From contig PYST01000318.1 of NCBI GenBank assembly GCA_003049485.1, positions 1 through 44,482 on the forward strand: 44,482 bases of DNA, written 5' to 3'. Below, in pieces: positions 1 through 11,216 of the stretch. The stretch is from Ophioceras dolichostomum. Lineage: Eukaryota; Ascomycota; Sordariomycetes; Magnaporthales; Ophioceraceae. The notes below the pieces were generated by a model, which was not told the origin of the DNA, did not search any database, and was given only the letters and a program-made list of their open reading frames with translations. A program made the translations under genes and the position numbers. Position 1 is the stretch's first letter, and each line of letters starts with the position of its first letter.

Positions 1-3000
1 GGGGATGGGAGGGGGGGATGTCTCTGCTGTGTTGGGGGTTGGGGGGAGGTGGAATGGACCGTAGGTTCCGTCCGTAACAGGCCCTAGGTTAGTTGTTAGG
101 TTTGGAGTCGGACTCGCACATGGGACACGGCATCACGGAACGATACCTACGCATGGGTTCGGGATAGAGATGTTTGGTTTCTGTACCTAGGTAGTTGTTT
201 GTGATTGGAGGCACAAGGGTTGGGTTCCCAAAAGTTGCACTGGTTATGATAGCACATATATAATACCCCGGGCCGGCCCAAGGGTCGGCTCTTCGTAGTT
301 TTGGATTACTCAGGTACCTACCATGCTGCATAGAACTTCTTTTTGCCTTTTCTTCGTCCTTATCGGCTTCCCGTTTTCGGCATTAGCTTCCGCGTGCATG
401 CATGCATGCTCTATAACGAGGTGGTAGGTTGGCTGGATGTATCGACCCGGTAAGCCATCCGGCATTGAAGAACGGGATTCACCGCGGCCGATCTATGTAG
501 TCGTCGTGCTGCCAACGGCCACAACAGACCAACATCTTCCAGGATTCGACTTCGCGGAACAACAAGCTCAGGCGGCCTCCTGCCTAGGTTGACTTCTTGA
601 ATTACCTCCCCGCATCTATACGAGATAGATAAACGACTATCATCATAATCACGAAGCCAAGGACGCGTGGACTGATGTGCGATGAGCTGCGATGTGACGC
701 TATTCTGCACATTGCGTCAACGACTGAGGGATTTCTTCGATCGAGCGCTCCGTTTCGTTCTCTACAACGCCCAACCAGAACAGCTTCTCTGCTTCCCGGT
801 GTGATGTGATGACGGGAAGTTGGACTGCATTGTGGCTTGAAAATGCTTAACTCCAGGTGGTCCCCTCACCTTGCTTGGCCCTTGTGTGGATAGTGGGTGG
901 GTGTGAAAAAGGCTTCGTCATCCCGTCATCACCCCGTATTTCAAAAGGCCTAACTAATCCATCCGAAATCCGTACGAGGTAGCGCAAGAACGGGGGGTTG
1001 GACATTCGGAAAGCACGGCCGAATCGGCCGCTTTGAAGTCTCGAGGTTTCGGCTTGGCGCCGCGGCCAGCAAAGCAACAGCAACGGCAACCGACCAGTCG
1101 TACTGTCGTACGCGCCTTCACGTCTCTGTCGGGTCCCTTCTCTGGCCACTTTGTTGCGGTGTGCGGGATTTGGGAATCCGGACTGCGCCATCGGTGAGGT
1201 GACGGTCCGGTCGTGGCGGGGGACCAAAGAAAGGACCACGAGCGGGTTAACTCGTGACTTTTTCTCACGTGGCCTAATTGACTGAGTCCCAAGCGTGCTG
1301 CTTTTCTTCTCTTTGTCTATTCGGATTTCTATGGGATTGTGGGAAGCGGAAGGCGATTCGGCGCCTTGCTCACCAGATTGGGCGAGCTTGACGACGACGG
1401 GATGATCGATTTGATGGTGGTGGTGATGATGACAAGATGGCAGAGCTTGCTGATCAGAGATGACGCTGACAAGTGTCAGGTCTCATCGTACCGGTCGAGT
1501 TGTGTGTGGCTGGCTTCGATTGCGCTCGCTCACGCTTGCACCACTAGAGCTAGGCTGGCTGGGCAAGTCGGTCGTCAAGAGATACCTGGCATCGCAGCCA
1601 GCCAGCCATCCCAAGTCAACGACAGCGTAGCAGTCGTCCGGTGGCGGGAGATCGTCCGTTCGACGGTGAGAGAGAGCCCTTCCCGAGTTTCTTTGTTACC
1701 GGACAATCACGCTCCAGGCTTCAGACCGGAACGGAGACCGGAGGCACTTAACTGGCATGTCGATGATCAGTTGAAAAGAGAGATGTGGCGGTCGCGGGGC
1801 GCTGTGGCGATGGGGTCTAGGCCCAGCCCACCAGCAGCCATTCGCAGTGAAGAATTGTGGTGGTGTGTGCGTGAGTGTGTGCCCGGTCATTGGTGTGGAG
1901 GTTCCGAGTGGGAGTGGCGGCTACCCCAGCCCGCCAAGAGGCCGCTCTGTCCAGGGTTCCGTGGTGGCTGACGAGCGCTAAGGATTCGGAGTTATTTTTT
2001 TTGTCACCCGATTCCAGAAGAGCTCGTCAGCTAACCAAGCAAGAGCTAGCCAGGGGGGGCACAGTTACATAATACTCGCAGCGGGTTTACTCCCCGCCTC
2101 GCGCCTCCCCACTGTAGCCCGCCCAGCCCGCCCAACTTGCCGGATCGCCCGGAACAACAGAAAGCGAAGATCACAATGCGTGCACGAAAAGGAAAATAGT
2201 GAAGAAAAAAAGCGAAAAAAGGTCGATAATCCAATGAGATCAAGAAAGGAAGGAGAGAAAGGATCCCATAAAAAAAGCTTGGGGGGTGTTGGCAAGGTCT
2301 GGTGCCCATGGTCTTTAACGGAAGGCGTGCGCGTCAAAAGCTGCTCGCCCAATCAGGGCAGCGCAGCAGTCCATCCCTCATCGCTTGGCCCACAAGTTCC
2401 ATTGGACGTGAATCAAACACGGGATGCCTGCACTGCCATAGTCGTCGTCAGCAGTAGTTCTCGGCAGCCAGTGGTCTGGTGGCCGGGTGTCCGGCCTAAG
2501 GCAGGCCAAGTCCGCAATGACCACACCCCTTCATTGGGGTGAGAGGAGAGGTTTGTCTTCGTTCATTTCTCTCTGTGGCGTTCTGTATCAAGAATCAAGG
2601 CAGCTATCCGGATAGAAGACAGCAGGTGATGAGGGATGGAAATTGATTCGTGTTCTTTTTTTGTATGGATGTTTGCCTTGCTGGGGTTTCAGAATACACA
2701 AATACTCGAAGGAAGGAAGGAGGCAAGGAGTCGAGGAGGCTGTCTGCATACCAGGTACCACTCGAATTCCGTAGATGTCGGCTTCAAGAAGGTGCCACTG
2801 TCGGATTAAAGAGCTGACAGGGGGTGGTATGTCTGAACCCTTCGTGTTGTTGGCAGGTGGTGCTGGTGGGAGAGAGGAAGGTGGAGAGCCAAACTCGGGA
2901 CAGCGCAGATGGGGGGAACCGGATCAACCGCCCCAGGCTTTTGGGGCCAAACGTTTCTTGTGCCGCCCGTTCTTGTGAGGGAGAGACGGAGAGAAGACGG

Positions 3001-3972
3001 AAGAGATGCAAGGCCAGAAGGCTGGCGGCGGTGTGCTATGAGGCGAGGGGTAGGGAAATGGAATACATCGAATACCAACGTATTCCGTACTCGTTCATCA
3101 GGCTCCCCAACGGAACAGGCAGGCTCTCAGTGGGCTGGGAAGTGGGAGCATGGGTAGACGCATTTTGGCTAGGTGGTTGTCGCCCTGTCGCCCCAGATCG
3201 GATCGCCTCGCTTCTTTCGCAGGGGGGAAGGATTTCTATTTTTTGATGGCTGGGCTGGACCTACGCCTCCTCCTCCTCCTCTTCTTCCCTTAGCTGCTAC
3301 CCTGCCTTGTCCACCTTACCCCCTTCGGATTCCGGACCAAAGCTGATGTGTGATCCAGCCAGCCAGAAGGAGTGAGGTTTCGGAAGTCCCTTGGCTTCCC
3401 CTCCGCCTGTCTCCAGCGTTGCCACGAGACTGCAGCCGCTGCTGCCTCGCCACACTCTCAACTTTCTTGGTATTTTCTCACCACACTCCTTTGAAACCCC
3501 GCAGTATTAGGTTCCCTTCAACGTAATAAAGGGGTGGGTGTGCTGCTGAGCCGGAGCACCCATTCACCGAAACAGCAGAAAACGCTTGCCGTTTCCCTTT
3601 ATTCACATTTTCTCTTTTTTTGCATTATATGTATTTTTGAAAGGAAAGATCGTCCAGAGTTTTTCCGTCTTTTTTTACTTCACATTGTTTACCTTTATTT
3701 TGGTTAGAGTTTAACATTCGTGTGCCCTCAATCGACGACGCAACAGCGAACCACGCACTAAACCATCAAAGTGCAAGGCAGAGGTAAAGAGGCTTGCGTG
3801 GACTTTAGACCTGAACTCGGAGCGGAGCCTTTTTGGCTATTCAGAGAAACCACAACACAAATCGTTGATAAATAGCAAACACCAGACGGAAAGCAAACCA
3901 GCTTCCCCCGTCGACCGATCTTCCTCCTCGGGAGGAAAGGGACAAAACACTCACTGAGAGTGCGCCGGGGTC
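1..3972. other. Gene-free upstream region of the ADAM gene
   Basis: No ORF here has a recognisable domain, a signal peptide plus plausible introns, or a coding-like composition; the open frames overlap on both strands, as expected by chance in GC-rich DNA. The stretch has a short alternating ATGC run near 398-409, a GGAA-type run near 2707-2724 and T-rich blocks at about 3595-3690. The last 300 bases are rich in CAA/AAC and pyrimidine tracts, typical of a fungal promoter and 5' leader, so the ADAM gene may have a long leader. No RNA gene was seen. Confidence 0.5.
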
Positions 3973-6323
3973 ATGAGGTTAATACCTGCGCTACTGACCA
4001 CACTGCTGGTATTTTCCGGATACGTCCAAGATGCACAAGGTTCGTTCAATTTTACTGCAACCACCATTCCTGCCACCTACCCCTCCACACCTGCCAGGAA
4101 CCTGGACGCAAGCGCACCTGGAGCTGCGGTGCAACAGAAGGATCAAGGAAACCCAAGAACAGCAACCATGGGACTAACAAGAAATGCAAATTGGAAAATG
4201 CAGCACACTCAACAAGGAGAGATCCCCTCCGCACGACGAGGAGAGTCGAGGATGTCCTGTTCGCGACGCCAGAGCAGAGGGTACATGCCGCATCCTCATT
4301 TGACATGAGTTTCACAGTCACCGGATCGCCCGACGAGAGGATACGGCTGGATCTGACTCCCAACAACGATGTCATTTCGTCCGAGACATTTGTCCAGATC
4401 ATCGGACCGGACGGGGTATCAAGAGCTGTGCCACTGGATAGGTCAGAACACAGGGTGTTCCGCGGGAATGCCTTCACGCGGAGGGTTGGGCAGAGTTCTT
4501 GGAAACAGGCGGGTTGGGCGCGGATAGTTGTGCTTTCGGATGGGGAGTCGCCGATCTTCGAGGGTGCGTTCGGCGTGAACGGTGACCACTACCACGTCCA
4601 GACCGCCACGAACTACCGGACCACGCGGCAGGACAGCGACCCGCTGCCGCCGACCGACGCGACGATGGTGGCATGGAAGGATTCGGACATTGGTGCGGCA
4701 TACGTCGCCGACGACAACGACGTGCTAGGCAGCCACGAGCTGAGGAGGCGAGACGTGGCCAGCGGCTGCGGCGTCAACGACCTGCACGTGCGGGTCGAGA
4801 CTAACGAGACCGAGACCGGCCTCACAGCCTTCTCGATCCGGGACACGTCCGAGTTCGGCTCACTCCGCCTCGCCCGGCGCGCCAGCAGCGTCAGCACGAT
4901 CGGGTCGACCGCCGGCTGCCCGACGACCCGCCGCGTGGCGCTGATGGGCATCGCGGCCGACTGCACCTACGCGGCATCCTTCTCGACGCAGGCCGAGCTG
5001 CGCAGCAACCTCATCGCGCAGGTCAACACGGCGTCGGCCCTCTACGAGCGCACATTCAACATCTCCCTCGCGATCCGCAACCTGACCGTCAGCGACTCGA
5101 CGTGCCCCACGACGCTGACGCGCGACAACAACTGGAACCGCGCCTGCAGCGCCAACGTCGACGTCGGCACGCGGCTGTCCCTCTTCTCGGCCTGGCGCGG
5201 CCGGCAGACCGACAACAACGCCTTCTGGACGCTCATGAGCACGTGCAGCTCCGGGTCCGCAGTGGGCATCGCCTGGCTGGGCGCCGTGTGCATGCGCAAC
5301 TCGCAGACCGACTCCTCCGGCACGTCGGTCGCGGGCGCCAACTACGTCGCCCGCACCACGAGCGAGTGGCAGGTGCTCGCGCACGAGATCGGCCACACCT
5401 TCGGCGCCGAGCACGACTGCACCTCGAGCACCTGCTCGGGCACGTCGGGCACCTCGGCCGAGGACTGTTGCCCGCTCAGCGCCTCGACCTGCGACGCCTC
5501 GGGCGCGTACCTCATGAACCCCTCCGCGCGCACCGGCATCACCGACTTCTCGCCCTGCACGATCGGCAGCGTGTGCTCGCAGATCGGCAGCGGCGGTGTC
5601 AGCACCAAGTGCCTCGTCGACAACCGCGACGTGCAGGTGTCCGAGGGCTTCGCGCAGTGCGGCAACGGCATCGTCGAGACGGGAGAAGAGTGCGACTCCG
5701 ACAACCCCTGCTGCGACCCCGCCACCTGCAAGTACGCGACCAACGCCAAGTGCGACCCGGCCAGCGACGGATGCTGCACCGACACGTGCACGGTCGCCGC
5801 GGCGGGCAAGGTCTGCCGCGCCAGCACGGGCTCCTGCGACCCGCAGGAGACCTGCGACGGCACGGCGTTCACGTGCCCGGCCGACGTCAACAACGCGAGC
5901 GACAACGGCGGGTCCTGCACCAGCGGCGGCTCGTCGAGCAACGGCGGCGACATCTTCAACGTCGGCGACCCGGGCTGGTGGTCCAAGTACGGCAACATCG
6001 TCATCGGCGTGTCGGCGGGCGTGGGAGGGCTGATCGCCCTGATCATCCTGGGCTGCATCATCAGCAGCTGCCGCCGCAGGAGGCGCATCCGCAACCAGCA
6101 GCGCCAGCTGATCGCCCAGGCCGTGGCCGCCAACTCGGCCGCCAACGCCGCCCGGGCTGGTGCGGGAGGAATGGGAGGGATGGGAGGAATGGGACCGGGG
6201 GGTTACGTCCCGCCGCCGATGGCGTCCGTGCAGCCGATGCCGCCGTCTTACTACCCGCCTCCGATGGCGCAGCCTTCGTGGCCTCAGCGGCCGGCGAGGA
6301 CGATGAGTGCGAGGTATGCATAG
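3973..6323 (+). CDS. ADM-B: ADAM-family membrane metalloprotease (disintegrin and metalloproteinase, ADM-B type)
   Basis: CDS join 3973..4039, 4204..6323, giving 728 residues. The first exon encodes a signal peptide (MRLIPALLTTLLVFSG). The intron has a GTTCGT donor, a CTAAC branch site near 4174 and a CAG acceptor; splicing joins the signal peptide to the AHSTRRDP start typical of fungal ADAM prodomains. The reprolysin-type zinc protease domain spans about residues 264-490, with the full HExxHxxxxxHD site at H416, E417, H420 and H426 followed by the Met-turn (AYLMNPS). A Cys-rich disintegrin domain runs from about 507 to 582. A short Gly/Ser linker leads to one membrane helix at about 621-644 and a basic, then Gly/Met- and Pro-rich cytoplasmic tail. 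The long Cys-rich and EGF regions of animal ADAMs are absent. By family it should be a cell-surface or secretory-pathway sheddase; its substrate is unknown. Confidence 0.93.
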
Positions 6324-6709
6324 GTTTTGGGGTTCGGTGTAAAAACGGGATATTTCTTTCGTCATCATCCGGCGTGGATACACGGCGTTTTTTGTATTTT
6401 TTTTTTATTTTTTTCCTCTTAGCTATGTTTATGCATCATTCCCCTGGGTTTTTGTTCATGGGGTTTTTGGGTATACCTTAGGATAGGCTCTAGGATATTA
6501 TCATCATGACTTACTACAAGTACCCTTATATATGACATGATCAAACAAGACTTTGGCATCCTTCCCTTGCTCTAGTCTCGTCGGCAGTGGCGTCTACCAC
6601 AGTCCTATCTCTGCGCGCACGCTCCCAAGTGCATCTGCTCGCAGTGAGAAGAGAAGGTAGGTCCTGTGTGCTACAGTGCTTTATCAGTGATAGAATGCAT
6701 ACAAAGGAG
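6324..6709. other. 3' flank of the ADAM gene
   Basis: T-rich 3' untranslated sequence follows the stop (T runs at about 6388-6412), then unremarkable sequence up to the first inverted-repeat element. No gene seen. Confidence 0.5.
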
Positions 6710-6844
6710 CAGAGCCTGCAATGTAATGTAATGTATTGTCCTTTGTATTGTATTTCCGACCTCTTCGCGTGTGCTTGACGTGGTCCCTACCGTACGCGGC
6801 AGGTAACGCGGTACCGGATACAATACAATACATTGCAGGCTCTG
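6710..6844. mobile_element. Miniature inverted-repeat element, copy 1 (135 bp)
   Basis: The ends are a perfect 16-bp inverted repeat: CAGAGCCTGCAATGTA at 6710-6725 and its reverse complement at 6829-6844. Inside are TATTGT/ACAATA-rich subterminal repeats and a core with TACCGTACGC and CAGGTAACGCGGTAC. It has no coding capacity. The core and right end recur at 8581-8736, so this is a repeated element. Ends beginning CAGAG or CAGGG resemble the YARNG start of hAT-type inverted repeats. A clean 8-bp target duplication is not visible: the flanks ATACAAAG and TATCAAAG share only CAAAG. Confidence 0.75.
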
Positions 6845-7023
6845 TATCAAAGTTACTGCCTGCTGCGATGACAAGGACTGGATTGGTAGGAAGTACCTCC
6901 CCAAGGTACTTGTAGTGAATAGGTAAAAATCAGTTGCGCGGTGTTGACTTGAACACAACATATCATGCTCACAATTCTCCCCTTCCCTCGCTGAACGAGC
7001 ATTACTAGCCCACACGGCACATT

Positions 7024-8592
7024 ATGAAGGTCGATAGATCCGCCAACTTCGCCATGGTTTTGGTCCCAGACCCAACCGAATACCATCCGCCTTCTCGGCC
7101 GCCTACCCCCGACTGGCTGGCGCGCTGTGGTGCCTGGGAGCCATATCTGCGTAGGGAGACGGACCTGAACTTCCCCGCCGCCCGCTTCGTCTACGACATG
7201 CTGGACGAGCTCGACGTTTCGGACCGCCGGTTCGAGTTCGAGCTGATTTGTGAGCTGCTCGGCCACCCTAACGAGTGGGAGTTCTGCTGCGATTCGTGCA
7301 AGACCCGGCTGCGGGCTGAGCTCGACTTCCTCGGAGCTGAGCTCGACTTCCAAGAGCGCGACCAGCCGCCTAACAGGGGCCGGGTCTTTCTGAACATCAG
7401 GTCTGGAAGGAAATGCACGATCGCGCACCTCCTCGTCGATAAGAACGAACCTTTGGTCCCCGTGGTGTTCGAACTGCAGGCCATAGCGACGCTCATGCGC
7501 ATCCGGGATCCCACCTGGTTCCCATCCGTCGTCAGTGGCTGGGGTCGCATGCTGCGCCCTGCCTACAAGGACCACAGCTCCCTGTCTATACATCTGATCA
7601 ACGCCTTCCGCAGCAGACTAAGCGTCGACGACCTCGCCGAGGGTCGCGCGTTAGGCGCGTGGGTCGCGCACCACTACCGCCGCCAACAGTTCGCCGACGA
7701 TGGCACGTTTCGGGAGGAAGGCGGCCCGGAGTGCGTCTGTGAGAGCAGGGTCTTGTCCGATATCGATTCGCCGTACTCGACAATCGTGTCGGACGAGTGG
7801 AAGTCCGTGGCTGATTTCGTAGACGACATGTACTTCTCGGACGCGAGCGTGGAGGTCTTCGTCCTCCTCATGCGGCACTTAACAATAAGTCCCCTGAAAG
7901 AGGACCTAATCGCCGCGATGGTCGAAGAGCTGAGGACCGAGTTAACCCCGGCCGGCCAGGCGGGTGGTCATCCGGAGGGCCTGATGCGGACGCCGCTGAT
8001 GGAGATCTTCTTGAATGCCTGGTCCAGCGTGCTGGCCCAACCCGTCGAACCGGTCTTGTATACAGCCGATCGCCCACCCCGCTTGGCGACTTGGGAGGAT
8101 GTCTTCAACTGGGAAATGACCACGAAGATGAAGGAGAGGGTCACTACCATGGCCTTACAGGCAGCGGAGATACTCACTAGCGGCGGTAGCAAGAAGATTA
8201 GTACAGGCGGCGACGGCGGGAGTAACCACGACGACGAGGAGGGAAAGGCCCAAGAATACGCCAAAGACCAGATAGTACACGGGACGGATGATGTGCTGGG
8301 ACGACAGCTGTGGTGGCCCGACGACGTCAACAACAGCACTTCTGATGCCCGGGTCAACACGAACCAAAGGCCAGGAGCGGAACACGGAGGGCAAGAGGAA
8401 GAGGAGGACAACGTGGGGAAGGAGGAGGACGACAACAATGACGTCCGCCACCCATTCACACAGCTCATTGCCCACGACGACTGGCTCGTGCCGAAGCTGA
8501 TCGAGTTCTGGCAAAAAAACGGATGGCGCGGCGACGTCCTGCCGGACTTCATTAAGCGGGAGGGGGGGAGGACCCGCCACCAGGCCCAGTAG
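7024..8592 (+). CDS. Orphan 522-residue protein between two inverted-repeat elements
   Basis: Uninterrupted ORF with no recognised domain, signal peptide or membrane helix. The N-terminal part is globular-looking, with several Trp/Cys residues (WEFCCDSCKTR near 92-102). A 21-nt tandem duplication at 7315-7356 repeats the residues AELDF. Residues from about 385 to 475 are low-complexity and acidic (Asp/Glu/Asn/Gly-rich), then a more ordered tail contains WLVPKLIEFWQKNGWRG. An in-frame Met at 7054 (MVLVPDPTEY) is an equally good start. The last codons and TAG lie inside the left inverted repeat of the element at 8581-8736, so the natural C-terminus may have been replaced. Composition is GC-rich like neighbouring genes, which supports past or present coding. 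Function unknown. Confidence 0.6.
   Translation: MKVDRSANFAMVLVPDPTEYHPPSRPPTPDWLARCGAWEPYLRRETDLNFPAARFVYDMLDELDVSDRRFEFELICELLGHPNEWEFCCDSCKTRLRAELDFLGAELDFQERDQPPNRGRVFLNIRSGRKCTIAHLLVDKNEPLVPVVFELQAIATLMRIRDPTWFPSVVSGWGRMLRPAYKDHSSLSIHLINAFRSRLSVDDLAEGRALGAWVAHHYRRQQFADDGTFREEGGPECVCESRVLSDIDSPYSTIVSDEWKSVADFVDDMYFSDASVEVFVLLMRHLTISPLKEDLIAAMVEELRTELTPAGQAGGHPEGLMRTPLMEIFLNAWSSVLAQPVEPVLYTADRPPRLATWEDVFNWEMTTKMKERVTTMALQAAEILTSGGSKKISTGGDGGSNHDDEEGKAQEYAKDQIVHGTDDVLGRQLWWPDDVNNSTSDARVNTNQRPGAEHGGQEEEEDNVGKEEDDNNDVRHPFTQLIAHDDWLVPKLIEFWQKNGWRGDVLPDFIKREGGRTRHQAQ
7315..7356 (+). repeat. 21-nt tandem duplication inside the orphan ORF
   Basis: Two adjacent 21-base units, the first 16 bases identical (GCTGAGCTCGACTTCC), encode AELDFLG and AELDFQE. 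The length is a multiple of three, so the frame is kept. Confidence 0.8.
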
Positions 8593-8736
8593 TGGTAGTA
8601 TTGTAATGTACTGCCCTTTGTATTGTATTTCTGACCTATTCGTGTGTGCTGTACGTGGTCGTCTACCGTACGCAGCAGGTAACGCGGTACAGATACAATA
8701 CAAAACACATTACAATACAATACATTGCAGGCCCTG
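8581..8736. mobile_element. Miniature inverted-repeat element, copy 2 (about 156 bp)
   Basis: The core from 8611 to 8700 matches copy 1 closely (CCCTTTGTATTGTATTT, GACGTGGTC-like, TACCGTACGC, CAGGTAACGCGGTAC). The right end is CATTGCAGGCCCTG at 8723-8736. The left end (from CAGGCCCAG at 8581) is an imperfect inverted copy of it, sharing TATTGTAATGT. It has extra TACAATACAA repeats near the right end that copy 1 lacks. Both copies are in the same orientation. Its left end overlaps the stop codon of the 522-residue ORF. Confidence 0.7.
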
Positions 8737-9273
8737 CTTCTCTCGGCCCTGTCTCCGACGACCTGCCGCCTAGTGTCCAGCAACAATCGGCCCCAAAAGA
8801 CGCTGTTGCCAAACCGCCGGCGAGGGGGAGCATGTAGTGATGTGTGGCTTCGACGAGGGTCAGTCTGCACGTCGACCAAGAGCCCTAGGCGACCTCTCGG
8901 ATCAGAAAGGAACCGGGCCATCAGTCTGGTGTGAGTATCACGGATTCTGACAGGAGACGACATTTCTTCGCCCTGCAAGTGAGCTGACGTCTTCATTCCC
9001 AACTTTCTGCGACCAACCACGGGACGGACCGTTGTGGGCCAATCAGTTGGATGGCTCCCCACTTTTTCTCGTTTCTTTTGACGCGGGGTCTTGATAGACG
9101 CGACCTCACCGGACTACTCCATCAGTTTCCAATTTCCGCGACGCCAAACATGTCCGCGTCCCGAACGAGGCCAAGCTATCGGCCTGCTCCCGGCTGACGG
9201 TGACAATTTTCTCCATGTCTCACCGTCTATTTGAATTATAAGTTGGGAGGGACTCCCTCGCGACTCCCTCGCC
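8737..9273. other. Intergenic region and leader of the broken gene
   Basis: No supported gene. The open frames here are short and overlap in both directions. The last 100 bases lead directly into the start codon of the disrupted gene at 9274. Confidence 0.4.
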
Positions 9274-11216
9274 ATGGACAACCAAGGCTCCACGACGACA
9301 CCGCCGCGACGGTCTTTCCCCGAGTGGTCCCCAAATCCATCGAACGGGCAAGTTAACGACAGCGCAAGGACATGTGGGTTTCCCATTCTTTCTGTAGTAT
9401 TATTACTCCAGCGATGCTAACTACTGCCCACTCACCAGTATCGTGTTCCAGCGGCTCGGCATCCCTCCCACTCCCGGGCAAGGAAAGCCGGAAGAGATCA
9501 TCACCCATCGCATCTGAGGGCGAGTCGCCGCCGCCCGTTAAACGAGCCCGTCTATCCCAGTCGGAAATACCCATAGGTATGTCCTATGCCCTCGGCTTTG
9601 CTAAGATGGCTGTATTCGCCATGCCAGTATTCTGACAGCATCTAATACAGATCCATCGAAGCCTCCAGTCCACGTTATCCCTGAACCAATCGAACACCCC
9701 TCACAAGCCACCCCCGAAGCCTCGGATAAAGAAGGCCTTCCTATTAAACCGGCACGGCTCACGAAGAAAAACCTCGCTCGACTTGAAAAAATGATGAAGA
9801 AAAAGGCGCAACATGTTGGGACCGACGCCAGTGCCTCCGTGGCGGATCCGGGTACGAAGAGCTCGTCCTCTTCGAAAACGGTTTCCACAACAGCTACCGG
9901 CTTTGCAGACCAGGCCGACAAAAAGGGCATCCTTACAACACGCACGTCGACCCGACCCAAAAACGCAGACGACCTCACACAGCGGCTGCTCCGCGAGCGC
10001 GAGTCCCCGCCGCCTCCCGAGTCGATGTATAAAGCGTACCAGCTCCTCACAGACCGCCCCATACGAGCGAGATGACGGGGGTGATGTACATGGCGCCCAT
10101 GCTGAAATGGCACGTCCCCGACCAAACAGACGGCTGTCGTCGCGAGTTCTACTCGACCGAGTAAAGCCGCACTTTTACCGTGCTGCCTAAGGACCTAGGC
10201 GTTAACAACGGCCTCTCAGCCCCGATGCCGGACTTCGTAGAGGCGCTCGAAAAGCACGAGTTCCAACCCTTCCCCGTTGCCGACGTGCCAGGCGCCGTGC
10301 TTTACAAGGACGATTTCAGCTCGCTCGCTCTGCCGCATGTGGCCGGCGAGTGGAAGGGGCCCGGTAAGGACATGCAGCAGGCCATGCTGCAGGCCGGCTA
10401 CGACGGCGTCATTTGCGTATACGGCAGAGCGTAGGCTCTCCGCCTCCTCGCCCCTTTGCTCTCCACAGCAGGTCCCGGCCCCTCCTCCGTGGCCGCCGCC
10501 GTCCCCGTCCCTGCCGCCGAGGAAGCAACTGACGACGAGGAGGATGAGGACGACGACGATGACGAGGGCCACGCCCACGTGCTCACCTTCACCACAGACG
10601 GAATAACCATCAACTCTTCGCGCACCACGCCCTCCCCTCGACCAAGCCGGGTCTCGAGGTCGAGTACCACCAGACCCTGATCGCGACGACGAACATGAAG
10701 GGGTCTTACGAGGAGTTTGCTCGCGCGTGGAGGCAGATCCGCAACCTGCAGGACTTTGGGCGCGAGGAGTCGCGCGAGCTCCGGGACCGGCTGAGGGGAG
10801 GAGTCCAAGGCCAAGGCCAAGGCGACAACTTGAACAAGAAGAAGAGGAAGAGGAAGCCCACAAATGGCGATGATGGCGATGGCGATGCTCCCGGCGTCAA
10901 CGTCAACGGCAACGTCAACGGCGTCGGAAAGACTAGTGCCAGTGCTAGCGACAAAAAGGAAGGAGGATGTGGGAAAGAAGAGGAGGATATTGATGGGAAC
11001 GCGGAGACCACCACGACATCTGGTGGTGGTGGTGGTGCTGATGGCGGCGATGACGATGCCGATACCGCTCCCGTCGCTGCTGCTGCTGATATGGAAGAGG
11101 CGGCGGCGGGCTACGAGCTCGTCCAGTCGCCGGAGCGGCCGGAGCGGCCACCGCCTCCCGCCCTGTTGTCGTCGTCGTCGTCGGCCCCTGCCGACGTGGC
11201 CCACAAAGGAGGCTGA
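9274..11216 (+). pseudogene. Broken three-exon gene of a fungal unknown-function family (possible DUF7924-like)
   Basis: Exons 9274..9373, 9439..9576 and 9651 onward join in frame through two normal introns (GTGGGT donor with a CTAAC branch site; GTATGT donor with ACAG acceptor). They encode a basic Ser/Pro-rich N-terminus (PPPVKRARLSQSEIP, then LTKKNLARLEKMMKKK). The reading frame then breaks: a frameshift near 10055-10070, an in-frame TAA at 10162-10164, an in-frame TAG at 10432-10434 and a second frameshift near 10612. The recovered segments read LPKDLGVNNGLSAPMPDF, LPHVAGEWKGPGKDMQQA, LEVEYHQTLIATTNMKGSYE and FARAWRQIRNLQDFGREE. I recognise this order from a lineage-expanded fungal family; DUF7924 is my recollection, not checked. 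The AGEWKG block fits an ExK nuclease motif. After about 10800 the frame is low-complexity Gly/Asp/Glu. Both stops could come from C-to-T changes (CAA to TAA, CAG to TAG). Confidence 0.75.

Noticed and set aside
1339..1971. 210-codon plus-strand frame upstream of the ADAM gene
   Set aside because: No domain, odd Met/Val run at the start and an overlapping minus frame; judged chance.
4860..6383. 507-codon minus-strand frame and 459-codon plus-strand frame overlapping the ADAM exon
   Set aside because: Arg/Ala/Val-rich translations with no domain; by-products of the GC-rich third positions of the ADAM gene.
9274..11216. Explaining the in-frame stops by extra introns
   Set aside because: An intron removing the TAA at 10162 would be only 30-40 nt and would delete family-conserved residues; the second stop and frameshift have no splice signals.
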